DNA from: Planctomycetota bacterium
GTDB lineage: Bacteria; Planctomycetota; UBA1135; GCA-002686595
Direction: 5' to 3'
Length of the DNA stretch: 42,936 nt
Assembly (NCBI GenBank): GCA_029250885.1
Contig: JAQXEK010000028.1
Coordinates: forward strand, 1 to 42,936
Shown piece after piece: positions 16,150 through 24,873 of the stretch. Position 1 is the first letter of the stretch, and the number at the start of each line of letters is the position of its first letter. The notes beneath the pieces were generated by a model, which was not told the origin of the DNA, did no database searches, and saw nothing but the letters and a program-made list of their open reading frames with translations. Position numbers and translations under genes: made by a program.

Positions 16150-17724
16150 TTAGAGTTCTTGGTCGAGCCGCCCTTCGGCTTTGACAAGGGCGGTCCGGGC
16201 TTTGGCATAGCGCACCCGTGAAGCCACGAGATTGGCCTTGGCCTGGGAGAGCTGCTGTTGGTATTCAAGCACCTGGAAATTGGTTGAGAGCCCCTGCTCG
16301 AAACGGGAGTTCTCGGCTTCGAGTTGGCGCTTGGCCAAGTCGTAGCTTACACCGGCAGCCCGGACGGCCTGGGCTTGGTGACGGACACCCCGAACTGCGG
16401 CCCGGATCTCGGTCAAGATGCCGGTCTCGGTCTGCTCGTACACCAGCCGGGCCGAGCGCAGCCCCACCCGAGCAGACCGCAGTGCGTTCTCTGCAGCGCG
16501 GTTGTACAGGGGTGCGGAATAGGTCAGGCCAGCCGAGGCTGTGGGGAACTCGAAGCTCGTTGCGGTCTTTACGGCTTCGTCCGATTGACCGTCGACTCCG
16601 GTGCTGCGCACGGAGAGGGTTAGGTCGAGCCCGGCCCTCTCTTCGCTACCGGCTTTCATGATGTCGAATTCTGCGATCTGAATGTCGATGCGGCGCTGGT
16701 CGAGCTCCGGTCGCGACTGCAAGGCCGCTCCGAGAGAAGCGATCCAATCTAGAGGGAGGTCCTCGTCGACCTCGGGCAGGGTCGTCATCGGGTCGACGGC
16801 GTGATCCCACCATGCGTACCATTGCTCCCAGTTGTCGGACTCGGCCCGGGCAAAGAGGAGGGTCTTGAGTGCGTCATCTGCGGTTAGTGCGTTGGTCTCG
16901 GTTTGCAGCAGTACCTCCAACTGGGTCGCCACATTGGTCTCGGCTTGAAGAACCTCGACCTCCGTGCCTACTCCGACTTCCAGTCGGTGCTTGTTCTGCT
17001 CCAGCTGCCTGCGACCAAGCTCGACCGTCTCCTGCTGGACTGCGTGTCCCTCTAGGGCTGCGACTAGGTCCCAGTAGGCTTGGACCACACTGTGGACTAG
17101 ATCGACGCGGACCTCGCGATGGCGCTGTTGGGATTGGCGCCAGCGCAGCTCTGCCTTTTGTTGCTCGACCGTGTTGTAGCCACTCCAGGCACCACGCAAG
17201 AGCGGTTGGGTATACGAGAGGCTTACTGCGGAGTCAGTAAGGGTGTCGTCCAAAGCGAAGATAGAGTTCGTCGACGAATTGGAGTGGCTGTAGCCAAGGT
17301 CGAAGCTGCCGCCGCTGCGGAGTGGGTACATGAAGCCCGCTTGCAAAGCTAGGGTGTCCGATTCGACCACCGAGGCGCCGGAGAGCGAAGTCGATGCGGG
17401 CTGTTCGCTGTCCGTGTACGTGCCTGAGATGGTGGCGAGCGGATCAAAGGCGCCCCAGGAGCCTAGGTGTGTGTAGAGTTGGATCTCCTCCTGGAAGACC
17501 TCGATGCGTAGGCCAATGTTGTTATCTAGGGCGATCTTGACGGCCTGCTCGAGGGTGAGCTGGAAGCCCACAGTGGTAGGATCTTCTTGGGCCGGCGCGG
17601 CGGCGCTAGTGTCCTGGAGCGGACTCGCGAAGCCTGTGGCGCAAAGGCTAAGGGCGGCGACAAGGGGAAGAGTACGGAAGTCCATAGGGGCGGTAGATTT
17701 GCGAGCGGATCGGGTGGATTGCAT
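16150..17724 (-). CDS. TolC-family outer membrane channel protein, about 524 aa
   Basis: Outer membrane efflux protein (OEP/TolC) family. TolC proteins form trimeric beta-barrels with a long periplasmic helical tunnel for efflux pumps or type I secretion. Features seen: a signal peptide (FRTLPLVAALSLCATGFASP), LTLEQAVKIALDNNIGL near the start of the mature part, then two similar halves of long helices with heptad character (ELGRRQLEQNKHRLEVGVGT and its counterpart LAKRQLEAENSRFEQGLST) ending in VKAEGRLDQEL. The open frame reaches 17895 and overlaps the ROK gene. I prefer the ATG at 17724, or the ATG at 17685, because the signal peptide follows both. No pump or membrane-fusion gene is adjacent. 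A HEAT-repeat lipoprotein gene follows after 5 bases. Confidence 0.87.
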   Translation of the reverse strand: MQSTRSARKSTAPMDFRTLPLVAALSLCATGFASPLQDTSAAAPAQEDPTTVGFQLTLEQAVKIALDNNIGLRIEVFQEEIQLYTHLGSWGAFDPLATISGTYTDSEQPASTSLSGASVVESDTLALQAGFMYPLRSGGSFDLGYSHSNSSTNSIFALDDTLTDSAVSLSYTQPLLRGAWSGYNTVEQQKAELRWRQSQQRHREVRVDLVHSVVQAYWDLVAALEGHAVQQETVELGRRQLEQNKHRLEVGVGTEVEVLQAETNVATQLEVLLQTETNALTADDALKTLLFARAESDNWEQWYAWWDHAVDPMTTLPEVDEDLPLDWIASLGAALQSRPELDQRRIDIQIAEFDIMKAGSEERAGLDLTLSVRSTGVDGQSDEAVKTATSFEFPTASAGLTYSAPLYNRAAENALRSARVGLRSARLVYEQTETGILTEIRAAVRGVRHQAQAVRAAGVSYDLAKRQLEAENSRFEQGLSTNFQVLEYQQQLSQAKANLVASRVRYAKARTALVKAEGRLDQEL

Positions 17725-17779
17725 GCGAGTTAGGATAGCCCCCCATCGCCCCGAAGCTACAGCGCTATCGGGGTCCGGC

Positions 17780-18760
17780 TTAAGAAAAGAACAGCGAAGC
17801 CGACCCGAGTAGGGCAGCATCTCCGGCGCCCAGGTCAGAACATACGATCTCCGGGAGTGGACGGTCCAATCGCAGGCAGTTCTGGCGGTAGGCACGCTCT
17901 AGCGGGGCGGTCAAGATGGTTCCAGCCTTAGAGAGCCCACCCGAGAGTACGAAACACGTAGGCGAGAGCAGCCCGGTTAGCTCGGCGAAGGCCTTGGCCA
18001 GGCTCTTGGCCGCGACGTCAAAGGCATCGCGGGCCAGTGGGTTGCCCGCCCTTGCGAGCTTGGCGATCCGCTTGCCAGCGCTTTGGGGGTCGGCTTCGAG
18101 TCCCACCGCGTCGAAATCACCCGCACCCGAGGCGCCGTTGCGAATCCCGGTGAGGACCGTCCGGATCAGGCCCGTGGCCGAGGCATAGGTCTCTAAGCAT
18201 CCCGCCCCACCGCATGGGCAGTGACGTCCATCCGGCACAATATTAAAGTGACCTAGCTCGCCACCAAAGCCGTCCGCGCCCCTCAGGAGCTGGCCATGAA
18301 CAAAGATGCCACTACCGACTCCGGTCCCCAGTGTGACCGCTACGAAGTCCCTGACCTCAGGTCCGACGCCGAACAGCGACTCGCCGAGGGCCGAAGCGTT
18401 GGCGTCATTCTCAAGGCGCACCTCCCAACCGGAGACGTGCGCAAGCAGCTTGGCTAGGGGAGTGCTGCCGCGCCAAGCAAGGTTCGGCGAGTCACAGACT
18501 TCGCCGGTGAAGAAGTTGCCACCCGGTGCGCCGATTCCGAGTCGGCTAGGAGACGGGATGCCTAGCTCCGCCACCAAAGCTTTGGCCCGAGAGACGACTT
18601 CGTGGACAAAGACCTCTGGCAAGCCTAGCTTGACAAAATCCCGGGTTGGGAACTCAGTGCGACCGAGAATCTGGCCAGCACGGTTGACGACCCCAACTGC
18701 GGTGCCGGTGCCGCCGAAGTCAACGGCTAGGAAAGTTTCTTGATGAGCGGTCGAGGACAT
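17780..18760 (-). CDS. ROK-family sugar kinase, probably glucokinase, 326 aa
   Basis: ATP-dependent sugar kinase of the ROK family; many members phosphorylate glucose, others N-acetylmannosamine, allose or fructose. The phosphate loop AVDFGGTGTAVGVV is at residues 12-25. LENDANASALGE carries the catalytic aspartate, and VTLGTGVGSGIFV is the second nucleotide motif. GGELGHFNI and the zinc-binding CPCGGAGCLETYAS are the ROK signature. No DNA-binding N-terminal domain is present, so it is an enzyme, not a ROK repressor. It lies 41 bases after the sigma-partner gene and 55 bases before the TolC-like gene. Glucose as substrate is an inference from the general family pattern. Confidence 0.88.
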   Translation of the reverse strand: MSSTAHQETFLAVDFGGTGTAVGVVNRAGQILGRTEFPTRDFVKLGLPEVFVHEVVSRAKALVAELGIPSPSRLGIGAPGGNFFTGEVCDSPNLAWRGSTPLAKLLAHVSGWEVRLENDANASALGESLFGVGPEVRDFVAVTLGTGVGSGIFVHGQLLRGADGFGGELGHFNIVPDGRHCPCGGAGCLETYASATGLIRTVLTGIRNGASGAGDFDAVGLEADPQSAGKRIAKLARAGNPLARDAFDVAAKSLAKAFAELTGLLSPTCFVLSGGLSKAGTILTAPLERAYRQNCLRLDRPLPEIVCSDLGAGDAALLGSASLFFS

Positions 18761-18801
18761 GCATGTACGGAAGGAGGAGAGCCGAACAGCCTTATCTTGA
18801 C

Positions 18802-19332
18802 CTACTTGCCTTCAAAGTCCGAGTCCAAACCCAAGTCCACGTCACCTAGATCTTCATCTTCTGCCACGGGCGTGATGCTGAGCTCCTCGACTCCGGGATC
18901 TTCGGTCAGCGAGACTGACGGCTCTTCGATCCGGAGGTTGAGGAAGCGAGGTGCGGGCTCGGAAAATGTGAGCCACGCAAGTACCGGCAGGGCGGTCAGG
19001 TGAACAAGCAGGCTGGCAGCTGCAATACGCAGGGCCACGTTGCTCTTGAGTCGTGCTCGGAAGAAATCGAGGCGCAATACGATTCCGCCGCGAATTCCAG
19101 GCTGGGTGACCTTGTCTTGGCAGGCCATGGAGATCTGCTCGGTGGCACGATTCCGGGCTCGGTCCGAAAGGGCATCAAGCATACCCAGCTTGCTGCGCGT
19201 ATCTGCAACGAAGCTTCGTAGCTCACCAGCGGCGGTGCCAAGCTCCGTATTCCCAGGGGGAAGTGACCCTTTACCGAGGGCCAAATCGAGCAGGCGCTCT
19301 TCTTCCTGGGTGAGTTTTGGATCTTTAGACAT
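18802..19332 (-). CDS. Single-pass membrane protein, probable anti-sigma partner, 176 aa
   Basis: Not recognisable as a zinc-binding anti-sigma domain. The first 95 residues are charged and helical (KLTQEEERLLDLALGKG). One membrane segment follows at about 99-123 (VALRIAAASLLVHLTALPVL). The last 50 residues form a strikingly acidic outer tail (EDEDLGDVDLGLDSDFEGK). It begins 6 bases after the ECF sigma factor stop, the usual place for a membrane anti-sigma regulator, so this role is inferred from context and topology. The N-terminal half would face the cytoplasm to bind the sigma factor, and the acidic tail would face the periplasm. Confidence 0.6.
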   Translation of the reverse strand: MSKDPKLTQEEERLLDLALGKGSLPPGNTELGTAAGELRSFVADTRSKLGMLDALSDRARNRATEQISMACQDKVTQPGIRGGIVLRLDFFRARLKSNVALRIAAASLLVHLTALPVLAWLTFSEPAPRFLNLRIEEPSVSLTEDPGVEELSITPVAEDEDLGDVDLGLDSDFEGK

Positions 19333-19338
19333 GTGACG

Positions 19339-19926
19339 CTAATCTTGGGCTTTGGAAGCAGAGAGCTGCTCGCGGAGGGCGCGCATGGCGTGGAACATAC
19401 GCGACTTGACGGTGCCGATTGGCACGTCGAGAAGGCTGCCGATTTCGTTGTAGGGGAGCTCTTGCATGACGCCGAGTTCGAAGACCTCGCGGTGGTTCGG
19501 GCTCAGGCTGGCCAGGGCCTTGGCGACGCGGTTAGCCTCGTCTGCAACTTCGAGCTTATGGCCCGGAGCTGCTCCGGGATCGATTGGATCGATTTTGATC
19601 GTGGCTGTGCCGGAGTCCTCAGCCTCTAAGCGAACGGGCTTGGGGCGCGCAGCCTTGCGGCGGCGGCTATCGATCCACACATTGCGTGCTACGCGGAAGA
19701 CGTAGGGGGCAAAGCGCTCTTGGGATTCGTAGTTATCTGCTCGTTGGACCATTCGCATCAGGACATCTTGGGCAAGGTCTTCAGCCTCCGAGAAGCCTGC
19801 GCCCTGGCGCCGGAAGAATCCGGTCAGGCCCACAAGTCCGTCGGGAACAAAGGCTTCGAAAGGACGGGGATCTCCATCCCTTAGGGCCGCAAGCGGGTCC
19901 GTTTCGAAGTGCCAATCGTTACTCAA
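19339..19926 (-). CDS. ECF-type RNA polymerase sigma factor, 195 aa
   Basis: Alternative sigma factor of the extracytoplasmic-function group. Region 2 is visible as SEAEDLAQDVLMRMVQRA and FAPYVFRVARNVWIDSRRRK (core binding and -10 recognition). Region 4 is LASLSPNHREVFELGVMQEL followed by PYNEIGSLLDVPIGTVKSRM, a helix-turn-helix for the -35 element. A 30-residue variable linker joins them. The start is TTG at 19924-19926. An in-frame TAG lies three codons upstream, and no other start gives region 2 intact. The first codon overlaps the tsaE stop (TTGA), so translation is probably coupled to tsaE. The 18802-19332 gene follows 6 bases later as likely regulator. The target promoters are unknown. 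Confidence 0.92.
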   Translation of the reverse strand: MSNDWHFETDPLAALRDGDPRPFEAFVPDGLVGLTGFFRRQGAGFSEAEDLAQDVLMRMVQRADNYESQERFAPYVFRVARNVWIDSRRRKAARPKPVRLEAEDSGTATIKIDPIDPGAAPGHKLEVADEANRVAKALASLSPNHREVFELGVMQELPYNEIGSLLDVPIGTVKSRMFHAMRALREQLSASKAQD

Positions 19927-20561
19927 CTCAACCTATCCGGGGCCTCTAACGGCTCTTGGGCGTCCTGGTTCAAGGAACTATCACAATCCTTGAAAGAGCC
20001 TGAGCTAGACAGACGAGGAGGCAAATGCCCGCTCTTGGCGTCTTGAAGGCCGCTTTCTGCGGCAGACTGAGCTAGGACGCCTTCTAGGTCTTGGCTGTTT
20101 CCGTGAACCCAAGCTCGAATCCCGCGAATCGGCTCCCCTAGAGGGTGCCCGTCGTCGTCAATCTGAGGAGCCTCCATATGCAAAAGCTCGATCTCCAGGT
20201 GCTCGGCCGGCAGGTAATCCTGGACCCGGGAGGCCCACTCCACCACCGCGACTCCCTTGCCAAAGAGCCACTCTGCGCCGCCCCCGTCTAGGAAGGCGGC
20301 CTCGCGGCCTTCCATCCAAGCGTCAAAATGGAAAACCTCCAGGCGCCCTTGGTAGGTATGCATGAGGGTGTAACTTGGGCTGTGAACGGGGTCTGTGACC
20401 CCCAGGCCATTACAGAGCCCACGCACGAAGGTGGTCTTGCCTGCGCCCAGGTCCCCGTTCAGGGCCACCACGGCACCCGGACCAAGCCTGCGCCCAATGG
20501 CTTCGGCAAAGGCCATCGTGATCTCCGGTGACTTGGAGACGAACTCCATCTCAGCTTCCAT
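19923..20561 (-). CDS. tsaE: tRNA threonylcarbamoyladenosine biosynthesis ATPase TsaE
   Basis: ATPase that helps the TsaB-TsaD complex make t6A at position 37 of ANN-decoding tRNAs. Counting from the start chosen here, [14 protein letters not shown] (Walker A) is at about 36-49, then [11 protein letters not shown], the conserved FHFDAW, and VVEWASR near 107-112. The open frame extends to 20711, but the Met at 20561 gives the family-typical N-terminus ([19 protein letters not shown] nearby) and only an 11-base overlap with thiL. TsaE is usually about 150 residues; here a non-conserved C-terminal tail of about 60 residues, rich in Ser/Asp/Gln, follows the core. Its TGA overlaps the sigma factor start. 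Confidence 0.92.
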   Translation of the reverse strand: MEAEMEFVSKSPEITMAFAEAIGRRLGPGAVVALNGDLGAGKTTFVRGLCNGLGVTDPVHSPSYTLMHTYQGRLEVFHFDAWMEGREAAFLDGGGAEWLFGKGVAVVEWASRVQDYLPAEHLEIELLHMEAPQIDDDGHPLGEPIRGIRAWVHGNSQDLEGVLAQSAAESGLQDAKSGHLPPRLSSSGSFKDCDSSLNQDAQEPLEAPDRLS

Positions 20562-21543
20562 GAATCCATCCTCGCTGATCGTAAGGGTCGAGGCGAGTCC
20601 AAACAGGGCCAGAATCCTGAGAAGGATTGGCTGCAGCTGGCTGACCTTCACCAGGAAGCCAAGCGGCGGGCACATAGACCCCGGCGGGGCGCTCCGTCGT
20701 GGCGTGCCCAACCCGACCTAGGGGCAGGGCCAAGATCGCGTCCAAGGCGGCATGCCCCTCTGGTGTAATGGTCGCCAAGAGCTCGTGATCTTCCCCATCA
20801 AATAGGGCGTGCTGGATAGCGGACTTCCCGGTTTCAGCGGCCAGGCGCTGGGCGTCGCCATGGAGCGGCAAGGAATCAAGTTCAATCACAACGTTTGATG
20901 CCAGGGCGATGCGACCGGCGTCCTGGGCAAGGCCATCGCTCACGTCCATCATAGCGGTAGCGCCTGCCTGCCAGAGTGCTCGGCCTTCCGTGATCCGCGG
21001 CTCAATCGCAAGGTGCCGGCCAAGTAGGCTCCCGCCCAAGGGCCCAGTGACCAGTACGAGTTGTCCAGGCTGGGCGCGGTCGCGACCGGGGGCGGCCAGG
21101 TCGCCGGCGGCTGGGACGAGGTTGCCATGGGCGCTGACTGTTAGGGAGACGCCGCGGCTAATGGCGGTCAGGTCGCCGCCGATCAACTGGGCACCGACGC
21201 TGTCGGCGGCGTCGATTGCACCTTGGATCACGGCCTGCATCCAGGCCGTGGTGCGATGCTTAGGGGCGGCCAAGGACAGCAGAATACCGCGGGGCAGGGC
21301 GGCCGTTGCGGCCAAATCCGAGAGGGCCCGCGCGGCGGCCTTCCATCCAATCTGCTCCGGCCGCGCGGAGTCGTCGAAGTGGATGCCCTCTTCTGTTCGA
21401 TCACAGCACAGAACGGGCCGACCGAGGGAAGTCTCTAGGACGGCCGCATCGTGCATGGCTCCAAGGCGTCCAGCCCCATCGGGTAACAGGGTCTGACGCA
21501 ACCAAGCGTGGAGTTGCGCCTCGTTCCAACCAGTAGAATCCAT
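20551..21543 (-). CDS. thiL: Thiamine-monophosphate kinase
   Basis: Phosphorylates thiamine monophosphate to the cofactor thiamine diphosphate. Visible family features are DDAAVL-like AMHDAAVLE near the N-terminus, [38 protein letters not shown], the glycine segment [28 protein letters not shown] (metal and phosphate binding), and the C-terminal [12 protein letters not shown]. The acidic segment after AMHD is more divergent than usual. The open frame extends to 21651, but ATG at 21543 gives a 330-residue protein of normal length. It also gives a one-base TAATG overlap with the upstream S26-like gene. thiE lies two genes upstream, consistent with a thiamine role. Confidence 0.92.
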   Translation of the reverse strand: MDSTGWNEAQLHAWLRQTLLPDGAGRLGAMHDAAVLETSLGRPVLCCDRTEEGIHFDDSARPEQIGWKAAARALSDLAATAALPRGILLSLAAPKHRTTAWMQAVIQGAIDAADSVGAQLIGGDLTAISRGVSLTVSAHGNLVPAAGDLAAPGRDRAQPGQLVLVTGPLGGSLLGRHLAIEPRITEGRALWQAGATAMMDVSDGLAQDAGRIALASNVVIELDSLPLHGDAQRLAAETGKSAIQHALFDGEDHELLATITPEGHAALDAILALPLGRVGHATTERPAGVYVPAAWLPGEGQPAAANPSQDSGPVWTRLDPYDQRGWIHGS

Positions 21544-22055
21544 TAGAAGCGCAGGGGGAAGAGGACCCGTCCGGCGATGCGCTCGGGAGCAATGGAGCCC
21601 AAGGAGATGCTGTCGTCTGCGGGGCAATCGGGGTTGTCTCCAACGATCCAATAGCCGGATTCAGTAAGTAGTTGCCCCGCTTCGAGCCCCGGTGGCGTGC
21701 TTAGACGGCCGTAGGAGATCTGTCCTGAGTCCAAGGTGAACATTACGATGTCGCCAAGGACGAGGTCCTTCGCGGCGGGATCAATGCTGACCAAAAGCGT
21801 GATGCCAGGTTCATAGGCCAAGATCGGTCGGCAGCCTTCCTCGGGAAGGCGCACGAAGTCGAAGTTGGATTGGATGCTATAGAGGGCATAGAGCCCAAAC
21901 ATCACCAGCCCAAGCCGAATGTAGCGCAGGATTTTGCGACGCTTGTGCGAGATCGCCATTCGCTTGGGGCGATTCTCTTCGCGCTGTTGCCGGGCAAGGG
22001 CCCTTGCGTGGCGATCTTCCCGGGTAGAGCCCCAAACCTGTGGTTCGTCGGTCAT
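21543..22055 (-). CDS. Signal peptidase I (S26)-like protein without catalytic Ser/Lys, 170 aa
   Basis: A basic N-terminal region (RKILRYIRL) leads into one membrane segment at about 48-64 ([14 protein letters not shown]), then an outer domain with S26 landmarks: LVLGDIVMF, where the family has GD-x-V box C, and [19 protein letters not shown] with [11 protein letters not shown], matching the GDN...SxDSR box and following strand. The serine motif (S-M-x-P-T) is not recognisable; the equivalent stretch reads [10 protein letters not shown]. The lysine motif (K-R-V) is replaced by YGRLSTPPG. It is therefore likely a non-catalytic relative. It sits between thiE (9-base gap) and thiL (one-base overlap), so it is part of that transcript. 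Its role is unknown. Confidence 0.75.
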   Translation of the reverse strand: MTDEPQVWGSTREDRHARALARQQREENRPKRMAISHKRRKILRYIRLGLVMFGLYALYSIQSNFDFVRLPEEGCRPILAYEPGITLLVSIDPAAKDLVLGDIVMFTLDSGQISYGRLSTPPGLEAGQLLTESGYWIVGDNPDCPADDSISLGSIAPERIAGRVLFPLRF

Positions 22056-22064
22056 GACTACTAC

Positions 22065-22766
22065 CTACCCACCGGCTACCGGTCGGTTGTCGTGAACCTG
22101 GTGAGTTCTTAGTAGGCCTAGTAGATCGGTCAGATTGGCTAGGGATGAGTCGGAGTCAAAGAGTGCACCACGAACGACGATGCCATGTGGCTGAGCCCTG
22201 TGATCTAGGCCAAGAATGAGATCGCAGTTGTCCGGCGTAATCCCACCGAGCCCCCATACACGGGGGCCATCCATTTCTTGCAGGTGCTGAGCAAAACGCA
22301 AGAGCTGCTCGGGGCCAATCGGCTCTAGGAGACCGGCCTTAGAAGGCGTATAGAAGACCGGGCTGTGGAAGACATAGTCCGCACCGGCCCACTTCGCCGC
22401 TGAATCCCCGCAATGGGTGGAGACCCCAAGGCAGATTTTGGGGCCCAATAGTCTTCGCGCACTGGTCACGTCCAGCGAGCGGAATCCAATGTGGGCACCG
22501 TCGGCAGCGGCGGCTTGGGCTACATGTAGGCAATCGTGGACCCCCAACCACGCGGACTCATCTTCGGTTTGGACCAGGACCGACTTGAGGTCCCGGGCCA
22601 AGGAGAGCAGCTCCCTGTCTCCAAGGTTCGGCTCGCGTAGAAGAATACCGCGGAGCCCCCCATCGATCAGCTGCTTGGCTTGCTGCACAAATGCGGCAAC
22701 GTCCGGGCCACCCACCAGGGTGCCCGGCGTCAGGGCGAGCAGCGCGGGGGGAAGCTTAGCTGCCAT
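22065..22766 (-). CDS. thiE: Thiamine phosphate synthase (ThiE/TenI family)
   Basis: Joins the hydroxymethylpyrimidine and thiazole phosphates into thiamine monophosphate. TIM-barrel landmarks in order: GLRGILLREPNLGDRELL near residue 37, GVHDCLHVAQAAAADGAHIG (strand with the HLG-like motif), CLGVSTHC, GADYVFHSPVFYTPSK (family GADYV-x-x-G-P-x-x-T-x-x-K), and WGLGGITPDN. The first motif departs from the usual QLREK, with LLREP, so some divergence exists and a TenI-like role cannot be fully excluded. The close thiL gene supports the thiamine assignment. It starts 3 bases after the XPB-partner gene stop. Confidence 0.85.
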   Translation of the reverse strand: MAAKLPPALLALTPGTLVGGPDVAAFVQQAKQLIDGGLRGILLREPNLGDRELLSLARDLKSVLVQTEDESAWLGVHDCLHVAQAAAADGAHIGFRSLDVTSARRLLGPKICLGVSTHCGDSAAKWAGADYVFHSPVFYTPSKAGLLEPIGPEQLLRFAQHLQEMDGPRVWGLGGITPDNCDLILGLDHRAQPHGIVVRGALFDSDSSLANLTDLLGLLRTHQVHDNRPVAGG

Positions 22767-22769
22767 CCT

Positions 22770-24848
22770 CTAGGAGGCCCGCTCGACCAGGTAGCCAAGG
22801 TCGCGCAAGAGATGTTGCATGCGCCGGACCGACATGGTCGGCTCCAGCTGCAAGCCGTCCTGTCCAAGGTCGGCCTGCAGTAGGTTACGCACGCCCGGAT
22901 CGCTGCGGAAACGCTTTAGCGTCTCCTCGTGCTCGCAGGTCACTCGCATGTCCTCATGGATCTGCATCCAGCCAGCGCGGATGCCCCAATCCTGAATGGA
23001 GTAGCGCACGTTCTGGGGAACCGGCGTGTGGGAGTGCTGCTCGAGCACTTCCTCAATCCGCGACAGGTGCATTCCCTGGCGAAGGGCGCGCACAACACCC
23101 TCTTCACTAATACGGAAGTGCATGGAGTGGCCGTTCTTCTCGCGACTGCTAAATCGATCGAGGTCATAGATAAGCTCGACATCGTCCCCGGAAGGGAAGA
23201 GCACCACCTCGAAGTCGGGCGTCACAATAATCCGACCGCCCCCTGCAGAGACGCCCGCGGCGCCTTCACTGATGCCAAGTAGACGCGCACCACCCGGAGT
23301 GAGGCGCATGGCGACAGGTCGCCCGGAGACGTCGTAGCCTAGGTCGATTACTCCCGCAAGGAAGAGCCGCTGGCGAACCCAACGCACCAAGTTCCAAGCC
23401 ATGCGCTGGACATCTTCCATGGGGGTGTAGCGACTGGACTCGCAGAGGTCCGCAAAGTCCTCGGAGACCTCGAGCTCGTCCAGGCTTGCCAAGTAAGTGT
23501 TTCGGGTCAAAAAGGGCACGTACATCAAGTCGTACCAGACGCCTGCGTCCACCCGCTTGAGCAGCCGCATGAAGATTCTCCGCATGCGAGTTTGGTGGTA
23601 GAGCTCGCCGTCGAAGCCACTCTCGCCAATCATATGCTCGACAACGGTTTGAAGCTGCTCGGCCAGTGGTTTGCTGGCCCACTCGTTGCCCGCACTCGAG
23701 ACGCTGACTGTGCGTTCTCCCGTGCGATCAATGAGCTCCTTCTTGCGTGCAAAGCGGTAGATCCACTGGAGCACCTCCTCTCTTTCGAGCTCGCGGCCCG
23801 GGTTGGGGATCAGGTGCTGGAGAATGCGTCTTTCGGTGGTCTTAAAGATCTCGCCCTTGACGGTAAAGCGCACATCGTTCTCGTCGATGTAGGCGAGGAA
23901 GCGAGACAGGTTCGTTACCAGGTCGACACTCAGGCTGAGCTCTTCGTTTGGACGGTCGGGGTCTCCCGGAACGGCGACACGCTTAAGCCAGGAGAGGGCG
24001 ACCTCGTTGAAGATCACTAGGCTCTCGTCCTTATGGTTGATGCCGTACTTGGTCAGGTCGAGGCGCTTGACTGTTCCTACGAGAGCCTTCTCGAGCTGCT
24101 CACGCCAGGGGCGGGTTTCCCATGTCGTGACCTCAGACTCCATCTGCTCGAACAGGGCCCGCGGGAGGATGCCGCCGAATTCCATGATGGTCTTTTCAAC
24201 CAAGCTGCGCAGCTCAGGCTCGAGCTTCTCGACCCGGGCCACCGATGCGGAGTCGGAGACGTACATGCGATACATCTCCCGTTGACGCCGTGTGGATGCC
24301 TTGGCACCCTTGGCGTTAGAGGTCGAACTCGAAGCGGCTTCAAGGTAGCCGCGCAGGGTCAATGCATCGAAGAGCCCATGGGCTCGGTTGCGATCAAGGT
24401 CGTGGAGCAGATCACCGAGCTCGACAGGAAGTGCAAGGACGCGCATCCCGTGGGACTCGAAACGCGGGTCTACGGTCCACATGACAATGGCCCGCCGGCG
24501 GAGGTGATTGAGCGCGGCTTCAAGGTTCTTTTGGGAGCAGTGCTCCAAACCCGGTGCAGAGAGCAGCTCCATGCGATCCGCGCGGTAGCCCTCGCGTGTC
24601 TGGAGGAAGCTAACAATGGCACCCATGCGAGCGCCAATGTCTCGAATGCGCGGCTCTACGATGGAGGGATCCTGCATCCAAGATTCCGCAACAGCGCGCC
24701 GGTCTTCCGTGCGCCCGGGGGGCTTCTCCTTGGGATTCCAGAAGCGCACAACCTCGTCGAGGTCCGTGCGGTCCAGGTCCGCGAGTGCTGTGTTAAGGTT
24801 TGCGCCCTGCTCGTTGTTCGAGTTAGCGGATTTGTTAGATGGAGACAT
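22770..24848 (-). CDS. XPB-partner protein with C-terminal helicase-associated domain, 692 aa
   Basis: Not itself a helicase: no Walker A or DExH motif is visible. The last about 170 residues match the helicase-associated domain found at the start of XPB/Ssl2-like proteins (PF13625, Helicase_C_3): IIVTPDFEVVLFPSGDDVEL, then FRISEEGVVRALRQGM, and PVPQNVRYSIQDWGIR. The N-terminal 500 residues are mostly helical and charged, with possible winged-helix-like stretches. The same XPB-plus-partner neighbourhood is known in actinobacteria such as mycobacteria, so a partner or regulator of XPB is likely. It begins 25 bases after the XPB stop, in one transcript with uvrA. Confidence 0.85.
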   Translation of the reverse strand: MSPSNKSANSNNEQGANLNTALADLDRTDLDEVVRFWNPKEKPPGRTEDRRAVAESWMQDPSIVEPRIRDIGARMGAIVSFLQTREGYRADRMELLSAPGLEHCSQKNLEAALNHLRRRAIVMWTVDPRFESHGMRVLALPVELGDLLHDLDRNRAHGLFDALTLRGYLEAASSSTSNAKGAKASTRRQREMYRMYVSDSASVARVEKLEPELRSLVEKTIMEFGGILPRALFEQMESEVTTWETRPWREQLEKALVGTVKRLDLTKYGINHKDESLVIFNEVALSWLKRVAVPGDPDRPNEELSLSVDLVTNLSRFLAYIDENDVRFTVKGEIFKTTERRILQHLIPNPGRELEREEVLQWIYRFARKKELIDRTGERTVSVSSAGNEWASKPLAEQLQTVVEHMIGESGFDGELYHQTRMRRIFMRLLKRVDAGVWYDLMYVPFLTRNTYLASLDELEVSEDFADLCESSRYTPMEDVQRMAWNLVRWVRQRLFLAGVIDLGYDVSGRPVAMRLTPGGARLLGISEGAAGVSAGGGRIIVTPDFEVVLFPSGDDVELIYDLDRFSSREKNGHSMHFRISEEGVVRALRQGMHLSRIEEVLEQHSHTPVPQNVRYSIQDWGIRAGWMQIHEDMRVTCEHEETLKRFRSDPGVRNLLQADLGQDGLQLEPTMSVRRMQHLLRDLGYLVERAS

Positions 24849-24873
24849 TTCTGATCAGCTCTATGGCGCGCTT

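Noticed and set aside
17725..17895. N-terminal extension of the TolC-like gene into the ROK gene
   Set aside because: It would place the signal peptide far inside the protein and overlap the ROK gene by 116 bases.
20562..20711. N-terminal extension of tsaE into thiL
   Set aside because: Overlaps the conserved end of thiL, and the family N-terminus begins at the Met at 20561.
24033..24854. Plus-strand open frame of 273 codons opposite the XPB-partner gene
   Set aside because: No recognisable domain, and it lies fully antisense to a gene with a clear conserved domain. Long antisense frames are expected in GC-rich DNA.
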